Positions 1 through 9,326 of a stretch of DNA of 64,000 bases are shown one piece after another. The stretch's first letter is position 1. Every line of letters begins with the position of its first letter. Source of the DNA: UBA2336 sp965227265 (GTDB taxonomy: Bacteria > Bacteroidota > Bacteroidia > Cytophagales > Cyclobacteriaceae); NCBI GenBank assembly GCA_965227265.1, contig OZ245738.1:3534001-3598000 (forward strand). The letters are read 5' to 3'. The notes under the pieces are model-generated. The model had not been told where the DNA came from and ran no database searches. It saw only the letters and a list, made by a program, of their open reading frames with translations. The translations under genes and the position numbers were made by a program.

Positions 1-1710
1 ACAACGCAGAAAATTACCATGACTAAAAATCCGGACGTTCCGATTGAGAACTCTTATTTCTACACAACACGAAAAGACCTCGATTCACTAAGCTTTAATG
101 CAGATAAAGCTGTTTATGATTTGAAGAAACAGGAGATGTTGGTAAGCGGTATTCCATATATCACAGTGGCAGATGCGCGAATCACACCTGAAAACGGAGA
201 AGTATTGATTCTTGAGAATGCAAAGATTGGTACATTAAAAAATACAACAATCATTCTGGATACGCTTAACGGTTATCACCGGTTAACCGAAGGTGTTGTG
301 GATGTTATCTCCCGAAAGCAATTTTCAGGATATGCTACGTATCAGTATGTAAACTTTTTGAAAGATACATTTGCGATTAAGATGACGGATTTTCATTTGG
401 AGCCCGTTGTGGAAACTGAACACACAAAGAGGTTTCAGCGAAGAAAAACAGTTGCCTCGATGCAAACGGTTGGTGTGGGTCACGTAGCAGAAGAAGAAAA
501 ACTTGTATTGGGTGCGGGTATGTTTTATAAGGGTGACCTAACCATGTTCGCTACTAAACCAGCATTGCAACTTACCGGGTATGTTAAGCTCAACTTGAAA
601 AAAATTAAAAACTACAATGCCTGGATTCGCTATTCACAAAGTGGGGATGAACCTGAAGTATTAATCAACTTCGACAATGCCTTAACAGAAGATGGCAAAA
701 AAGTAGATGCAGGCCTTCATTTTTCTGCACTTGAAAATGATCTCTACATAACCTTCCTGAATGATAAGGGAGAAGGAGATGATGACTTCTTTGTGCCGAG
801 CGGAACATTATATTACGACACTGCTTCACGGGAATATAAAATAGAAGATCGAGAAAAATCGGCCGGTAATAAGTTGTCTGGTAAAGTTTTCGCATACAAC
901 GACCAAACAACACAAGTTCGCTTTGAAGGTCCGGTCAATCTTTTTAAAGGAACCAAAGATTTTGGATTGACAGCTTCTGCATTAGGCAGCGGTAATGTCG
1001 AAACAAATGAAATTCGAATGAACGCTTTGGTAATGATGAACACGACCGTCATTTCTCCAGCTTTTGATCTTATGGCGCTTGATCTTGCAGCCGTAATTGA
1101 AAAAGAAGGCGCTGAAGAAGGCAGAGGTGATCAGACAGAGCTCTTATACAAAATTGCAGATATCGTAGGGGAACGAAGCGCAAAAGATTTTGAAACGAAA
1201 AGCGCGCAGGGATATGTATCGTTAGGCACGATGGCCGAAACCGCAAAGGCACTTACGTTTGCGAACGTCAACTTAAGGTGGTCCGTATCGAACAAAGCAT
1301 TTTATAGCGAAGGCCCGTTGGGTGTATCAAACAGTTTCAGGAATGATATAAACGGAGCGTTCGAAGGCTTTATGGAAGTTAAGAAAACCGAAGATGGTGC
1401 GCCTGTATTTAATGTGTTCTTCAAGGCTTCTCCTGAGTCGTGGTACTATTTCGGATTTGAAGATAACCGACTGTTGATGTATTCATCCAACGAAGCATTT
1501 AACACGCTTGTGGCGAAAAAAACAAATTCAGGAAAAGCCAAGCTTGGTGATGTCGTGTTTGTTCCAGGCAGTGAAGAAGAAACCAAAGCTTTCATTAACC
1601 GTTTTCGGATTGAGTACTATGGAATTGAAGTTCCGTATAGTTTAAGTGAAGGACCTTCCGGTACGAAAAAGGCAGATCCAAAGAAGAAAGAAGATAACGA
1701 TGGATTTTAA
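1..1710 (+). CDS. C-terminal part of a large conserved envelope protein (5' end outside window)
   Basis: The reading frame is open from base 1, so the first internal ATG at 19 is probably not the start and the gene begins upstream of the window. About 570 residues are visible. The sequence is soluble-looking, rich in beta-strand-like patches and short polar turns, with no membrane segment, lipobox or catalytic motif I recognise. The tail is very charged (Lys/Asp/Glu-rich, ending KKKEDNDGF). Large uncharacterised proteins of this texture are common in Bacteroidota and are usually exported, but I cannot name a family with certainty. The stop is followed by 137 bases before the M20 dipeptidase, with no convincing terminator. 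That it is the end of a long gene is certain; its function is unknown. Confidence 0.75.
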   Translation, partial: TTQKITMTKNPDVPIENSYFYTTRKDLDSLSFNADKAVYDLKKQEMLVSGIPYITVADARITPENGEVLILENAKIGTLKNTTIILDTLNGYHRLTEGVVDVISRKQFSGYATYQYVNFLKDTFAIKMTDFHLEPVVETEHTKRFQRRKTVASMQTVGVGHVAEEEKLVLGAGMFYKGDLTMFATKPALQLTGYVKLNLKKIKNYNAWIRYSQSGDEPEVLINFDNALTEDGKKVDAGLHFSALENDLYITFLNDKGEGDDDFFVPSGTLYYDTASREYKIEDREKSAGNKLSGKVFAYNDQTTQVRFEGPVNLFKGTKDFGLTASALGSGNVETNEIRMNALVMMNTTVISPAFDLMALDLAAVIEKEGAEEGRGDQTELLYKIADIVGERSAKDFETKSAQGYVSLGTMAETAKALTFANVNLRWSVSNKAFYSEGPLGVSNSFRNDINGAFEGFMEVKKTEDGAPVFNVFFKASPESWYYFGFEDNRLLMYSSNEAFNTLVAKKTNSGKAKLGDVVFVPGSEEETKAFINRFRIEYYGIEVPYSLSEGPSGTKKADPKKKEDNDGF

Positions 1711-1847
1711 GCAGTGTAAACCGTTGCGCTAACGTGCATCTCAACAACCCAACGTGATAATTTTTATTTTTTCGGTAGAAACGGAGTTATAATAAGTTTT
1801 TAACGCAACAAATTCCCCTGTACTTTGCACTTGATTAAGATAACCCT

Positions 1848-3206
1848 ATGGTAAAAGAATATATTGGTAAGAATAAGGAGCGGTTTCTCGCTGAATTGTT
1901 TGATCTGCTCAGGATCCCATCTGTAAGTGCTAATAGCAAGCATGCAGGTGATGTTCGCAAGGCCGCTGAATATTTGCTTGAAAAATTAAAAGCTGCTGGT
2001 GTTGATAAAGTTGAGCTGTGTGAAACAGCCGGTCATCCAATCGTGTATGGCGAAAAAATTATTAACCCCTCACTTCCAACCGTTCTGGTCTATGGTCATT
2101 ATGATGTTCAGCCTCCCGATCCGCTGGAGTTATGGACATCGCCTCCTTTTGAACCAGTTGTAAAAGATGATAAAATTTACGCACGCGGTTCGTGTGATGA
2201 TAAAGGTCAGGTTTACATGCATGTGAAAGCTTTTGAAACCATGACCAAGCTTAACCTGCTTTGCTGCAACATCAAGTTTATGATTGAAGGCGAAGAAGAA
2301 GTTGGCTCGGAACACCTTGACACTTTCGTGCAGCAAAATAAAGCCAAACTGAAAGCGGATGTTATTCTCATTTCGGATACATCCATCATTTCACTAGATC
2401 ATCCTTCCATAACCGTTGGTTTGCGCGGATTGAGTTACATGGAAGTTGAAGTCACTGGTCCTAATCGGGATTTACATTCGGGAGTGTACGGTGGAGCCGT
2501 AGCAAACCCAATCAACATCCTCAGTAAAATGATTGCTTCTTTACACGATGATAAAGGAAGAGTAACCATTCCGGGTTTTTATGAAAAAGTTGCACAACTA
2601 AGTTCCTCAGATCGCGAAGCCATAAACAAAGCGCCATTCTCACTTGATAACTACAAGAAGGATTTAGACATAGACGATATAAAAGGAGAAGAAGGATATA
2701 CAACCGTTGAACGTACCGGTATCCGTCCAACCTTGGATGTGAACGGAATATGGGGCGGCTATACAGGCGAAGGAGCTAAAACAGTATTACCATCAAAAGC
2801 ATCTGCAAAGATTTCCATGCGATTAGTTCCTAACCAGGATAATGGCGAGATCACCGAACTCTTTACAAAACACTTTAAATCTATTGCCCCAAAATCAGTT
2901 AAAGTAAAAGTTACCGCATTGCATGGCGGTCAGGCAGCTGTTACTCAAACAGATTCTAAAGCCTTTAAAGCAGCAAGCGCAGCATTTGAAGAAGTCTGGG
3001 GCAAACGCCCGATACCTACCCGCGATGGAGGAAGTATTCCCATTGTTGCACTTTTTAAGAAAGAACTTGGTTTAGATACTGTGCTCATGGGCTTTGGCTT
3101 GGATTCGGATGCAATTCATTCTCCTAATGAGCACTATGGAATTAAGAACTTCATGCTCGGCATTGAAACCATTACTTCGTTCTACAAACATTTTTCAAAA
3201 CCCTAG
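1848..3206 (+). CDS. M20 family metallo-dipeptidase (CNDP-like)
   Basis: A 452-residue cytosolic M20 peptidase that should hydrolyse dipeptides using two metal ions. The metal-site series is visible in order: YGHYDVQPPDP (His84, with Asp86 beside it), GSCDDKGQ (Asp117, the expected bridging ligand), EGEEEVGS (Glu149 as base and Glu150 as ligand), ISDTS, and a final His in SPNEHYG near the C-terminus. The long lid insertion between the two halves of the catalytic domain matches the CNDP/dipeptidase subgroup rather than ArgE/DapE. There is no signal peptide. The ATG at 1848 fits the usual N-terminus of the family. The neighbouring dsbD begins 16 bases after the stop, so the two may be co-transcribed. 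The family call is secure; the exact substrate is not. Confidence 0.93.
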   Translation: MVKEYIGKNKERFLAELFDLLRIPSVSANSKHAGDVRKAAEYLLEKLKAAGVDKVELCETAGHPIVYGEKIINPSLPTVLVYGHYDVQPPDPLELWTSPPFEPVVKDDKIYARGSCDDKGQVYMHVKAFETMTKLNLLCCNIKFMIEGEEEVGSEHLDTFVQQNKAKLKADVILISDTSIISLDHPSITVGLRGLSYMEVEVTGPNRDLHSGVYGGAVANPINILSKMIASLHDDKGRVTIPGFYEKVAQLSSSDREAINKAPFSLDNYKKDLDIDDIKGEEGYTTVERTGIRPTLDVNGIWGGYTGEGAKTVLPSKASAKISMRLVPNQDNGEITELFTKHFKSIAPKSVKVKVTALHGGQAAVTQTDSKAFKAASAAFEEVWGKRPIPTRDGGSIPIVALFKKELGLDTVLMGFGLDSDAIHSPNEHYGIKNFMLGIETITSFYKHFSKP

Positions 3207-3222
3207 ATTGATAACACCTTCG

Positions 3223-5319
3223 ATGACCATGGATTTTAAGAAAGCCTCAGTTCTTGTTATATTTTTAGCGCTAACAGTAACATCGTTTGCGCAAATACTG
3301 GAACCGGCTCGATGGTCGTGGGAAGCATCAAAAAAATCAGTAAAGGTTGGTGATGAGATCGAGCTCATCTTTAAAATTGAGATCGAAGATAACTGGCATA
3401 CGTATGCAAATGATTTTGACCCGGAGTGTGGCCCGCTTCTGACGAAAATAGATTTTAAATCAGACGCAAGTTTTAAACTGGTCGGTCCGCTCAAAGCAGT
3501 TAATGCTAAAGTACATCATGAAGATGTTTTTGGTTGCGATACCAAAGTTTTTGAGGTGCGGGGTGAATTTCGGCAGAAGATAAAAGTTCTTTCGAAGAAT
3601 CTTAAACTATCCGGGGATTACAATGGTCAATCTTGTACGGATGCAGGGAAGTGCGTTCCGTTTGATGGGGAATTTAACGTTACAGATGTTGCCGTCTCAG
3701 ATGCAGACGTAAAAAAAAACCCTGAACCGGTAAAACAAACTCCTGTAGTAACGGAACCTGTCGTTACGAAAGATACAGGACAAGCAAAGCCAGAGCTCGG
3801 ACAAAACCCAGCTAAGGTTCTGACCGGAGCCAAAGGGCCTGTATTAGATGAAAAAATCCTGGAAGGTGAACCAACATACGGCAACGATTCTTTCTGGACA
3901 TTATTAGTACTTGCTTTTATAGCCGGTCTAACATCTTTAATTACTCCATGCGTGTTCCCGATGATACCAATGACGGTAACATTCTTTCTAAAGGATACAC
4001 AAACCAAACGCGAAGGCATAAAAAAAGCAATCATCTTCGGGTTATCAATCATTGTTCTGTACTCATCTGCCGGAACGTTATTCGCGGTGTTACTTGGACC
4101 GGAAGGATTAAATGCCCTGGCAACCAATTGGGCTTTAAACCTATTCATCTTTCTGGTGTTTATCATTTTTGCTCTTTCCTTCTTTGGCTTGTTTGAAATC
4201 AATGCCCCATACAAGCTCGTAAACAAAATTGATCAGCAAGCTGAAAAAGGCGGACTGACCGGTGTGTTCTTCATGGCCTTTACACTTGTGTTGATTTCCT
4301 TTAGTTGTACCGTACCGATTGTTGGAAGCGTACTTGCTCTTTCAGCGGGCGGACAAATTCTCAAGCCAATCCTGATGATGTTCTCATATTCATTAGCGTT
4401 CGCGTTGCCTTTTGCATTCTTTGCGTTTTTCCCAGAAGTAATCAAGGGACTACCAAAATCGGGTGGCTGGCTTAATGCGGTTAAAGTAACGTTAGGGTTT
4501 CTTGAGCTCGCACTTGCACTTAAATTCTTCAGCATTGCCGATCAGGCGTATCATTGGGGATTACTGGATCGTGATATAAACATCGCTTTATGGATCGTAA
4601 TCTTTGGTTTACTCGGATTGTACTTGTTAGGCAAACTTCGTCTTCCGCACGATAGTCCGATTGAAAAAGTTTCTGTACCCAGACTATTATTAGCCATCGG
4701 TGTTTTCACGTTTATAGTATACTTGGTTCCGGGCTTATGGGGTGCTCCGTTAAAAGCATTAGCCGGTTATCTTCCACCTCAACATACGCACGACTTTGAT
4801 CTTGCAGCCATGTTACGCGGAAAACAAAACAATCAAATCTGTGAAGAGCCAAAGTATGCTGACTTCCTGCATCTGCCACACGGCTTAACCGGATATTTTG
4901 AGTATGAACAAGCACTGGCCTGTGCACGTCAACAGAATAAACCAATCTTTATTGATTTCACCGGTCACGGATGTACAAATTGCCGTGAGATGGAAGCAGT
5001 AGTATGGAGTGATCCTGCTGTGTTGCAACGATTAAAAGATGATTTCATCATTGTAGCATTGTACGTTGATGATAAAACAGAGCTTCCGGAAACGGAATGG
5101 ATTACATCGAAGTATGATGGCAAAATCAAAAAAACGATCGGCAAGAAAAATGCAGACATCCAGATTGCAAACCTGAATAACAATGCTCAGCCTTTCTACG
5201 TGTTGATTGGTCCGGATGAGAAAGTATTAGCCTGGCCATATGCCTATAACCGCGATGTACAAAGCTTTGTTGATTTCTTAGAACGCGGAAAGAAAAAGTA
5301 CCAAGAGCTTTACAGATAA
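3223..5319 (+). CDS. dsbD: Thiol:disulfide interchange protein DsbD
   Basis: An inner-membrane protein of 698 residues that passes electrons from cytoplasmic thioredoxin to periplasmic thiol proteins. All three redox pairs are present. The N-terminal periplasmic domain has CTDAGKC (Cys138/Cys144). The eight-helix membrane core has TPCVFPMIP (Cys243) and FSCTVP (Cys362). The C-terminal thioredoxin fold has GCTNC (Cys584/Cys587). I chose the ATG at 3223 because a signal peptide ending near SFAQ follows it; a longer in-frame start at 3094 would overlap the dipeptidase gene by over 100 bases and put a non-signal stretch in front. An ATG at 3229 is also possible. A proline/lysine/threonine-rich linker lies between the N-terminal domain and the first helix. 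It is followed by a repeat hairpin. Confidence 0.95.
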   Translation: MTMDFKKASVLVIFLALTVTSFAQILEPARWSWEASKKSVKVGDEIELIFKIEIEDNWHTYANDFDPECGPLLTKIDFKSDASFKLVGPLKAVNAKVHHEDVFGCDTKVFEVRGEFRQKIKVLSKNLKLSGDYNGQSCTDAGKCVPFDGEFNVTDVAVSDADVKKNPEPVKQTPVVTEPVVTKDTGQAKPELGQNPAKVLTGAKGPVLDEKILEGEPTYGNDSFWTLLVLAFIAGLTSLITPCVFPMIPMTVTFFLKDTQTKREGIKKAIIFGLSIIVLYSSAGTLFAVLLGPEGLNALATNWALNLFIFLVFIIFALSFFGLFEINAPYKLVNKIDQQAEKGGLTGVFFMAFTLVLISFSCTVPIVGSVLALSAGGQILKPILMMFSYSLAFALPFAFFAFFPEVIKGLPKSGGWLNAVKVTLGFLELALALKFFSIADQAYHWGLLDRDINIALWIVIFGLLGLYLLGKLRLPHDSPIEKVSVPRLLLAIGVFTFIVYLVPGLWGAPLKALAGYLPPQHTHDFDLAAMLRGKQNNQICEEPKYADFLHLPHGLTGYFEYEQALACARQQNKPIFIDFTGHGCTNCREMEAVVWSDPAVLQRLKDDFIIVALYVDDKTELPETEWITSKYDGKIKKTIGKKNADIQIANLNNNAQPFYVLIGPDEKVLAWPYAYNRDVQSFVDFLERGKKKYQELYR

Positions 5320-5371
5320 GTTAACCCTGAGCGGAGCCGAAGTTGACCCTGAGCGTAGTCGAAGGGTTAAC
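5320..5371. repeat. Tandem 22-bp repeat closed by a 9-bp inverted repeat
   Basis: Two 22-base units (5321-5342 and 5343-5364) differ at three positions and share the core CCCTGAGCG followed by AG-CGAAG. The outer ends form a perfect inverted repeat, GTTAACCCT at 5320-5328 and AGGGTTAAC at 5363-5371. The element starts at the base after the dsbD stop codon. CCCTGAGCG-type intergenic elements recur in many bacterial genomes; I see only this one locus in the window. It could act as a transcript-end hairpin. Confidence 0.8.
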
Positions 5372-5467
5372 AAGAGTACAGATAGTCCTGTTTTGGATAA
5401 TACTCCGTAATGTCATATTTTTAGTGAAAACACAGCGTTTTTTACCGCTCAGAATTTTTTAAACTGG

Positions 5468-5475
5468 TATATTTG
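5468..5475 (+). promoter_or_regulatory. Candidate -7 promoter element for the M23 peptidase gene
   Basis: TATATTTG matches the Bacteroidota -7 consensus TAnnTTTG exactly. It lies 35 bases before the ATG at 5511, giving a predicted leader of about 30 bases. No clear -33 TTG box is visible at the ideal distance. Confidence 0.5.
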
Positions 5476-5510
5476 CCCTTCATTTTTTGGGCAGAAGTAA
5501 TATTGAGGCG

Positions 5511-6794
5511 ATGAAGAGACATTTAAGTAAGCTTTTTTCTGTTTTACTGATTTTGTTAAGTGCAGCAGCAGTTAACACATTTAATCCTTACGCGGAAACA
5601 CAGAAGATCAGCGCAAGTTATTCGTTGAGTGATATTAACTTCGGTTTGAACCAACCAGTTTTTTTATATGGCCTCAATGTGAATAGCCACGTTGTAATTG
5701 AAGAGAAGGTTAAGAAAAATGAATTCCTCGCGGATATCCTCACAGCATACAAGGTTCCGATTAAACTGATAAATCAATTAGCATCTATTCCGCGCAATGT
5801 ATTCGATGTAAGAAAAATTGCTCCCAATAAAAAGTATACTTTTTTCTGCTCACTTGATTCTCTTAAGACAGCGAAAGCTTTCGTTTACGAACCTAACCCC
5901 ATTGACTACGTTGTTTTTACGTTCGATGAATCGTTGAAGGTTGATGTTTGCCAGCGTGAAGTGACCGTTGAAGAAAAAAGCATTTCAGGCACCATTCAAT
6001 CATCCTTATCGCAAACCATCAACGAAATGGGAATCTCCCATGAATTGACGAATAAGTTCGTAGATATTTTTGCGTGGCAAGTAGATTTTGCACGCCTCCA
6101 AAAAGGAGATGTTTTCAAACTCGTGTATGAAGAGGTTCAGGTGGAAGGCCGCTCGATCGGTGTACGTAACATCAATGGAATTTATTTCGAACATTTTGGA
6201 AGCGGATACTATGCAGTACCATTCGATCAGGGCAATGGTCTTGATTACTTCGATCAGGAAGGAAAGAGCCTGCGAAAAGCATTATTAAAATATCCGATTG
6301 AATTTACACGCATTAGCTCACGCTATACCGGCAGAAGATTTCACCCGGTTCAAAAGATTTTTAAAGCACATCTCGGTACCGATTTTGCCGCACCACAAGG
6401 AACTCCGATCCGTTCAGTGGGGGATGGACTTGTTGAAGAAGCACAATACAAATCCAACAACGGTAATTATGTGAAGGTCCGTCATAACGGAACGTACACA
6501 ACGCAATACCTGCACATGTCACGCATCGATGCTTCGGTCAGAGCCGGGACCCGCGTTCGTCAAGGTCAGGTTATTGGATACGTAGGCAGCACAGGCCTTG
6601 CAACTGGCCCGCACCTTTGTTATCGTTTCTGGAAGAATGGCGTTCAAGTTGATGCCTTGCGTGTTGATCTTCCCGCATCAGAACCTGTTAAAGCTGAGTA
6701 TAAGGATGCTTACGAAGCAGCTAAAGCAGCGGTAATGATGAAGCTTGACGGAATTGCCTCTCCTGCGCAGCAATCCTTTGCAAAAGTTTTATAA
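5511..6794 (+). CDS. Secreted M23 family (LytM-type) peptidoglycan endopeptidase
   Basis: A 427-residue protein with an N-terminal signal peptide, a middle region resembling the Csd3/MepM-type N-terminal domain, and a C-terminal peptidase M23 domain (about residues 270-390). Zinc ligands His287 and Asp291 (HLGTD) and a catalytic-type His335 (YLHMS) are present. At the HxH motif the sequence is GPHLCYRF, so the first His (368) is kept but the second zinc ligand is Cys370. Cysteine can bind zinc, so activity is not excluded. The start at ATG 5511 puts the signal peptide at the N-terminus; a TTG at 5487 would add eight residues. It probably cleaves peptide cross-links in the cell wall. The C-terminal 50 residues are Ala/Lys-rich and probably disordered. 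Confidence 0.9.
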   Translation: MKRHLSKLFSVLLILLSAAAVNTFNPYAETQKISASYSLSDINFGLNQPVFLYGLNVNSHVVIEEKVKKNEFLADILTAYKVPIKLINQLASIPRNVFDVRKIAPNKKYTFFCSLDSLKTAKAFVYEPNPIDYVVFTFDESLKVDVCQREVTVEEKSISGTIQSSLSQTINEMGISHELTNKFVDIFAWQVDFARLQKGDVFKLVYEEVQVEGRSIGVRNINGIYFEHFGSGYYAVPFDQGNGLDYFDQEGKSLRKALLKYPIEFTRISSRYTGRRFHPVQKIFKAHLGTDFAAPQGTPIRSVGDGLVEEAQYKSNNGNYVKVRHNGTYTTQYLHMSRIDASVRAGTRVRQGQVIGYVGSTGLATGPHLCYRFWKNGVQVDALRVDLPASEPVKAEYKDAYEAAKAAVMMKLDGIASPAQQSFAKVL

Positions 6795-6809
6795 CGCCTA
6801 GAAACTTTT
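6782..6809 (+). terminator. Weak terminator-like hairpin at the end of the M23 gene
   Basis: A perfect 8-bp inverted repeat, AAAAGTTT (6782-6789) and AAACTTTT (6802-6809), with a 12-base loop encloses the stop codon. The stem is nearly all A-T and there is no long T run, so termination is possible but not secure. Confidence 0.3.
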
Positions 6810-6897
6810 ACGCTCATTCAATTCGTTATTTTTAACGATTCATTACTTATTTTATACTGAGGGATTACCTTTAATCAGGCAGTGACGTATTAATACC

Positions 6898-9201
6898 GTG
6901 CTTAAGAAACTTTTACTCATCGTGATGACGTGCAGCATCACCCAAACTTTCGCTCAAAAAGTTGGGTTGGTGCTGAGTGGCGGAGGAGCCAAAGGAATTG
7001 CGCACATCGGTGTATTAAAAGCGCTTGAGGAAAATGAGATCCCGGTAGACTATATTGTAGGAACATCGATGGGGGGAATTATTGGTGGCTGCTATGCAGC
7101 GGGCATGAGTCCCGATGCGATTGAGCAAATGATCTTATCGGAAGATTTTCTGCGCTGGGTAAACGGTTATCCGGAAAGCAAGGTTAATTATCATTATGCC
7201 CGCACGGAAGAAGGCCCCTATTTTCTTAAGCTTAACCTGTCTCTTGATTCAACCTTCTCATTTCAATTTAATCCCAGTCTGGCGAATGATGTTTCATTAA
7301 ATTTTGCGTTAGCCGATAAAATGGCTCAGGCGGGGGCAATTTCAAACAATAATTTTGATAGTTTATTTATACCCTTTCGCGTTGTTGCCGCGGATGTCTT
7401 TACACAATCAGAAGTAATCTTGTCGAAAGGTTCTTTAAGTGATGCCTTACGCGCAACACAAACGGTTCCGTTTTTTTATAATCCAATCCGTGTAGATGGT
7501 CGGTATTTATTTGACGGTGGTGTTTACAATAATTTTCCGGTCGATGTAATCCAGCGCGAGTTTAAACCTGATGTTATTGTTGGCTCAAACGTTTCGTCAA
7601 AAATTTTCAACGAGTATCCATACGATAAAGACGACAAGCTTATTGCAAGCTCGTTACTCTACATGTTGCTCGATAAATCCGATCCTTCTGCAATTCCTGA
7701 AAGTGGAATCTACATTCAACCAAACCTGGATGGTTATAGCTCACTTGAATTTAAACATGCACGGGCGCTTATCGATAGCGGGTACGCACAAACCATGCGG
7801 CAAATGCCGGAGCTGAAACAAAAGATCGCTGCCCGGAAAGTATGTGAAGAAGTTGTTGCAAAAAGAAATTCATTCAATGACCAGAACAAACCCTGGATTT
7901 TTGAAAAGCTAACATTCAAATCATTCAATTCGCATCAGCGAAAATACATCCGGAGAATATTTAAAGTAAACTCAAAGAAGCCACGCACGTTATACTATCG
8001 GAACATTCGTGAAGGATACTATAAGCTGGCAGCTGAACCTTATTTTTCGAATGTATATCCTTCCATGCTCTTTAATCAGCAGTCCAATAAATTTGTGTTA
8101 CAGCTCACGAGTCGAGCGCAAAAAAACTTTCAGGTTGACTTCGGAGGCGTAATTGCAACCCGCGACATCAGTAACATTGCGTTAGGTCTCAATTATTATT
8201 ATTTTAATAATCTATTGACGCATGCCTATGCCGGATTTCAAACCGGAAGCTTTTATAAATCGGTTATTGTTCGTACACGTTTTGATCTTCCCTTTCTGGA
8301 TAGATTTTATGTTCAGCCCGAAGCGATGTTCAACGGTTGGGATTACACCGAAGGGATAGACATTTTAAAAGAGAAAAACACACCTACGGTACTTAAGAGA
8401 TTTGATCGAAGACTTGGCGTTCATGTAGGTAAATCCGTTGGTAATCAATTTAAGGTTGATATGAGTATTGAAGGATTTAATAACGATGATTACTACGGGA
8501 ATAGAAAAGTTTTTATCAGTTCCGATACGCTCGATCAGCTTAAGCTGGAAGGTTTTAAAACCGGAATAACTTTTTCCATGAATGATCTGAATAGAAGACA
8601 ATATGCTTCTTTCGGCAAAGCTTATTCAATAAGTGGTCATTTTTTTAATGTTCATGAGAACTATGCTCCGGGTAACACCGCGGATGATAGCCAACTTGAA
8701 AGCAGAAACTCTCACAAATGGTTTAGAATAAAGGCAACAGGAGAGCAGTATTTTGCAAGAGGATGGTATCGCCCGGGAATTTATGCTGAGGCTGTTCTTT
8801 CCAATCAAACATTCTTCAGCAATTATTTCGGAACCATTATAAACGCGCCTGCTTTTTTCCCCTTGCAAGATAGCCGCACACTTGTACTGGAAAATTTCAG
8901 AGCTTTTAACTATGTAGCATTTGGTGTTCGGAACATTTTTACGATCAAGAACAAACTTGATTTTCGTCTGGAAGGCTATGCCTTTAAACCATTGGAGTAC
9001 ATAGCTGAAAGCAGCAATCAGGAGGCAATTGAACAAACAGAGCTTACGCAGGTTTTCTTCGCAGCAACCGGAAGCGCAGTCTTTCACTCTCCGGTTGGGC
9101 CAGTTGCACTAAGCGTTAATTATTATGACGACCCAGAGAACAGATTTGGGGTTATTCTCCATGTAGGTTTTTTACTCTTTAAAAACCATATCTTAGAGTA
9201 A
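6898..9201 (+). CDS. Patatin-like phospholipase with C-terminal outer-membrane barrel (type Vd-like)
   Basis: A 767-residue protein starting at GTG 6898, which gives a good signal peptide ending at TFAQ. Residues about 22-240 form a patatin domain: oxyanion loop LSGGGAKG, nucleophile elbow GTSMG (Ser57) and DGG (Asp206), the Ser-Asp dyad of the family. A POTRA-like stretch follows (about 335-385). The last 380 residues are rich in alternating aromatic strands ending in a hydrophobic strand, as in bacterial surface antigen/Omp85 barrels. This order (patatin, POTRA, barrel) is that of PlpD-type proteins, so the lipase is probably held at or delivered through the outer membrane. It stands alone, with gaps of about 100 bases on each side. 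Fold and active site are clear; lipid substrate and surface exposure are inferred. Confidence 0.9.
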   Translation: MLKKLLLIVMTCSITQTFAQKVGLVLSGGGAKGIAHIGVLKALEENEIPVDYIVGTSMGGIIGGCYAAGMSPDAIEQMILSEDFLRWVNGYPESKVNYHYARTEEGPYFLKLNLSLDSTFSFQFNPSLANDVSLNFALADKMAQAGAISNNNFDSLFIPFRVVAADVFTQSEVILSKGSLSDALRATQTVPFFYNPIRVDGRYLFDGGVYNNFPVDVIQREFKPDVIVGSNVSSKIFNEYPYDKDDKLIASSLLYMLLDKSDPSAIPESGIYIQPNLDGYSSLEFKHARALIDSGYAQTMRQMPELKQKIAARKVCEEVVAKRNSFNDQNKPWIFEKLTFKSFNSHQRKYIRRIFKVNSKKPRTLYYRNIREGYYKLAAEPYFSNVYPSMLFNQQSNKFVLQLTSRAQKNFQVDFGGVIATRDISNIALGLNYYYFNNLLTHAYAGFQTGSFYKSVIVRTRFDLPFLDRFYVQPEAMFNGWDYTEGIDILKEKNTPTVLKRFDRRLGVHVGKSVGNQFKVDMSIEGFNNDDYYGNRKVFISSDTLDQLKLEGFKTGITFSMNDLNRRQYASFGKAYSISGHFFNVHENYAPGNTADDSQLESRNSHKWFRIKATGEQYFARGWYRPGIYAEAVLSNQTFFSNYFGTIINAPAFFPLQDSRTLVLENFRAFNYVAFGVRNIFTIKNKLDFRLEGYAFKPLEYIAESSNQEAIEQTELTQVFFAATGSAVFHSPVGPVALSVNYYDDPENRFGVILHVGFLLFKNHILE

Positions 9202-9326
9202 CGAGGAATTTTCGCTACACGAACCCCGGTTTTGAATGCTTATTTTTGAGCCGGCAATGTATTATTTTCGCTCAAATTTAAATTTTTGCCTAAGTTTATT
9301 GTTGGAATTTAACTGTCAGGAGACTC

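Noticed and set aside
1821..1827. TACTTTG as a promoter for the dipeptidase gene
   Set aside because: One base short of TAnnTTTG and no -33 box; too weak to list.
3094..3222. Upstream in-frame start for dsbD at 3094
   Set aside because: It lies inside the dipeptidase gene, and the added 43 residues look unlike a signal peptide, whereas a proper signal follows the ATG at 3223.
3627..4226. 199-codon minus-strand frame within dsbD
   Set aside because: It is fully antisense to a conserved gene, has no start context or known motif, and its composition follows from the codons of dsbD.
6823..6838. Stem TCGTTA/TAACGA downstream of the M23 gene
   Set aside because: Only six pairs, no T tract, and no relation to a gene end.
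8626..9087. 153-codon minus-strand frame in the patatin-barrel gene
   Set aside because: Antisense to conserved barrel strands, with no domain or promoter of its own.
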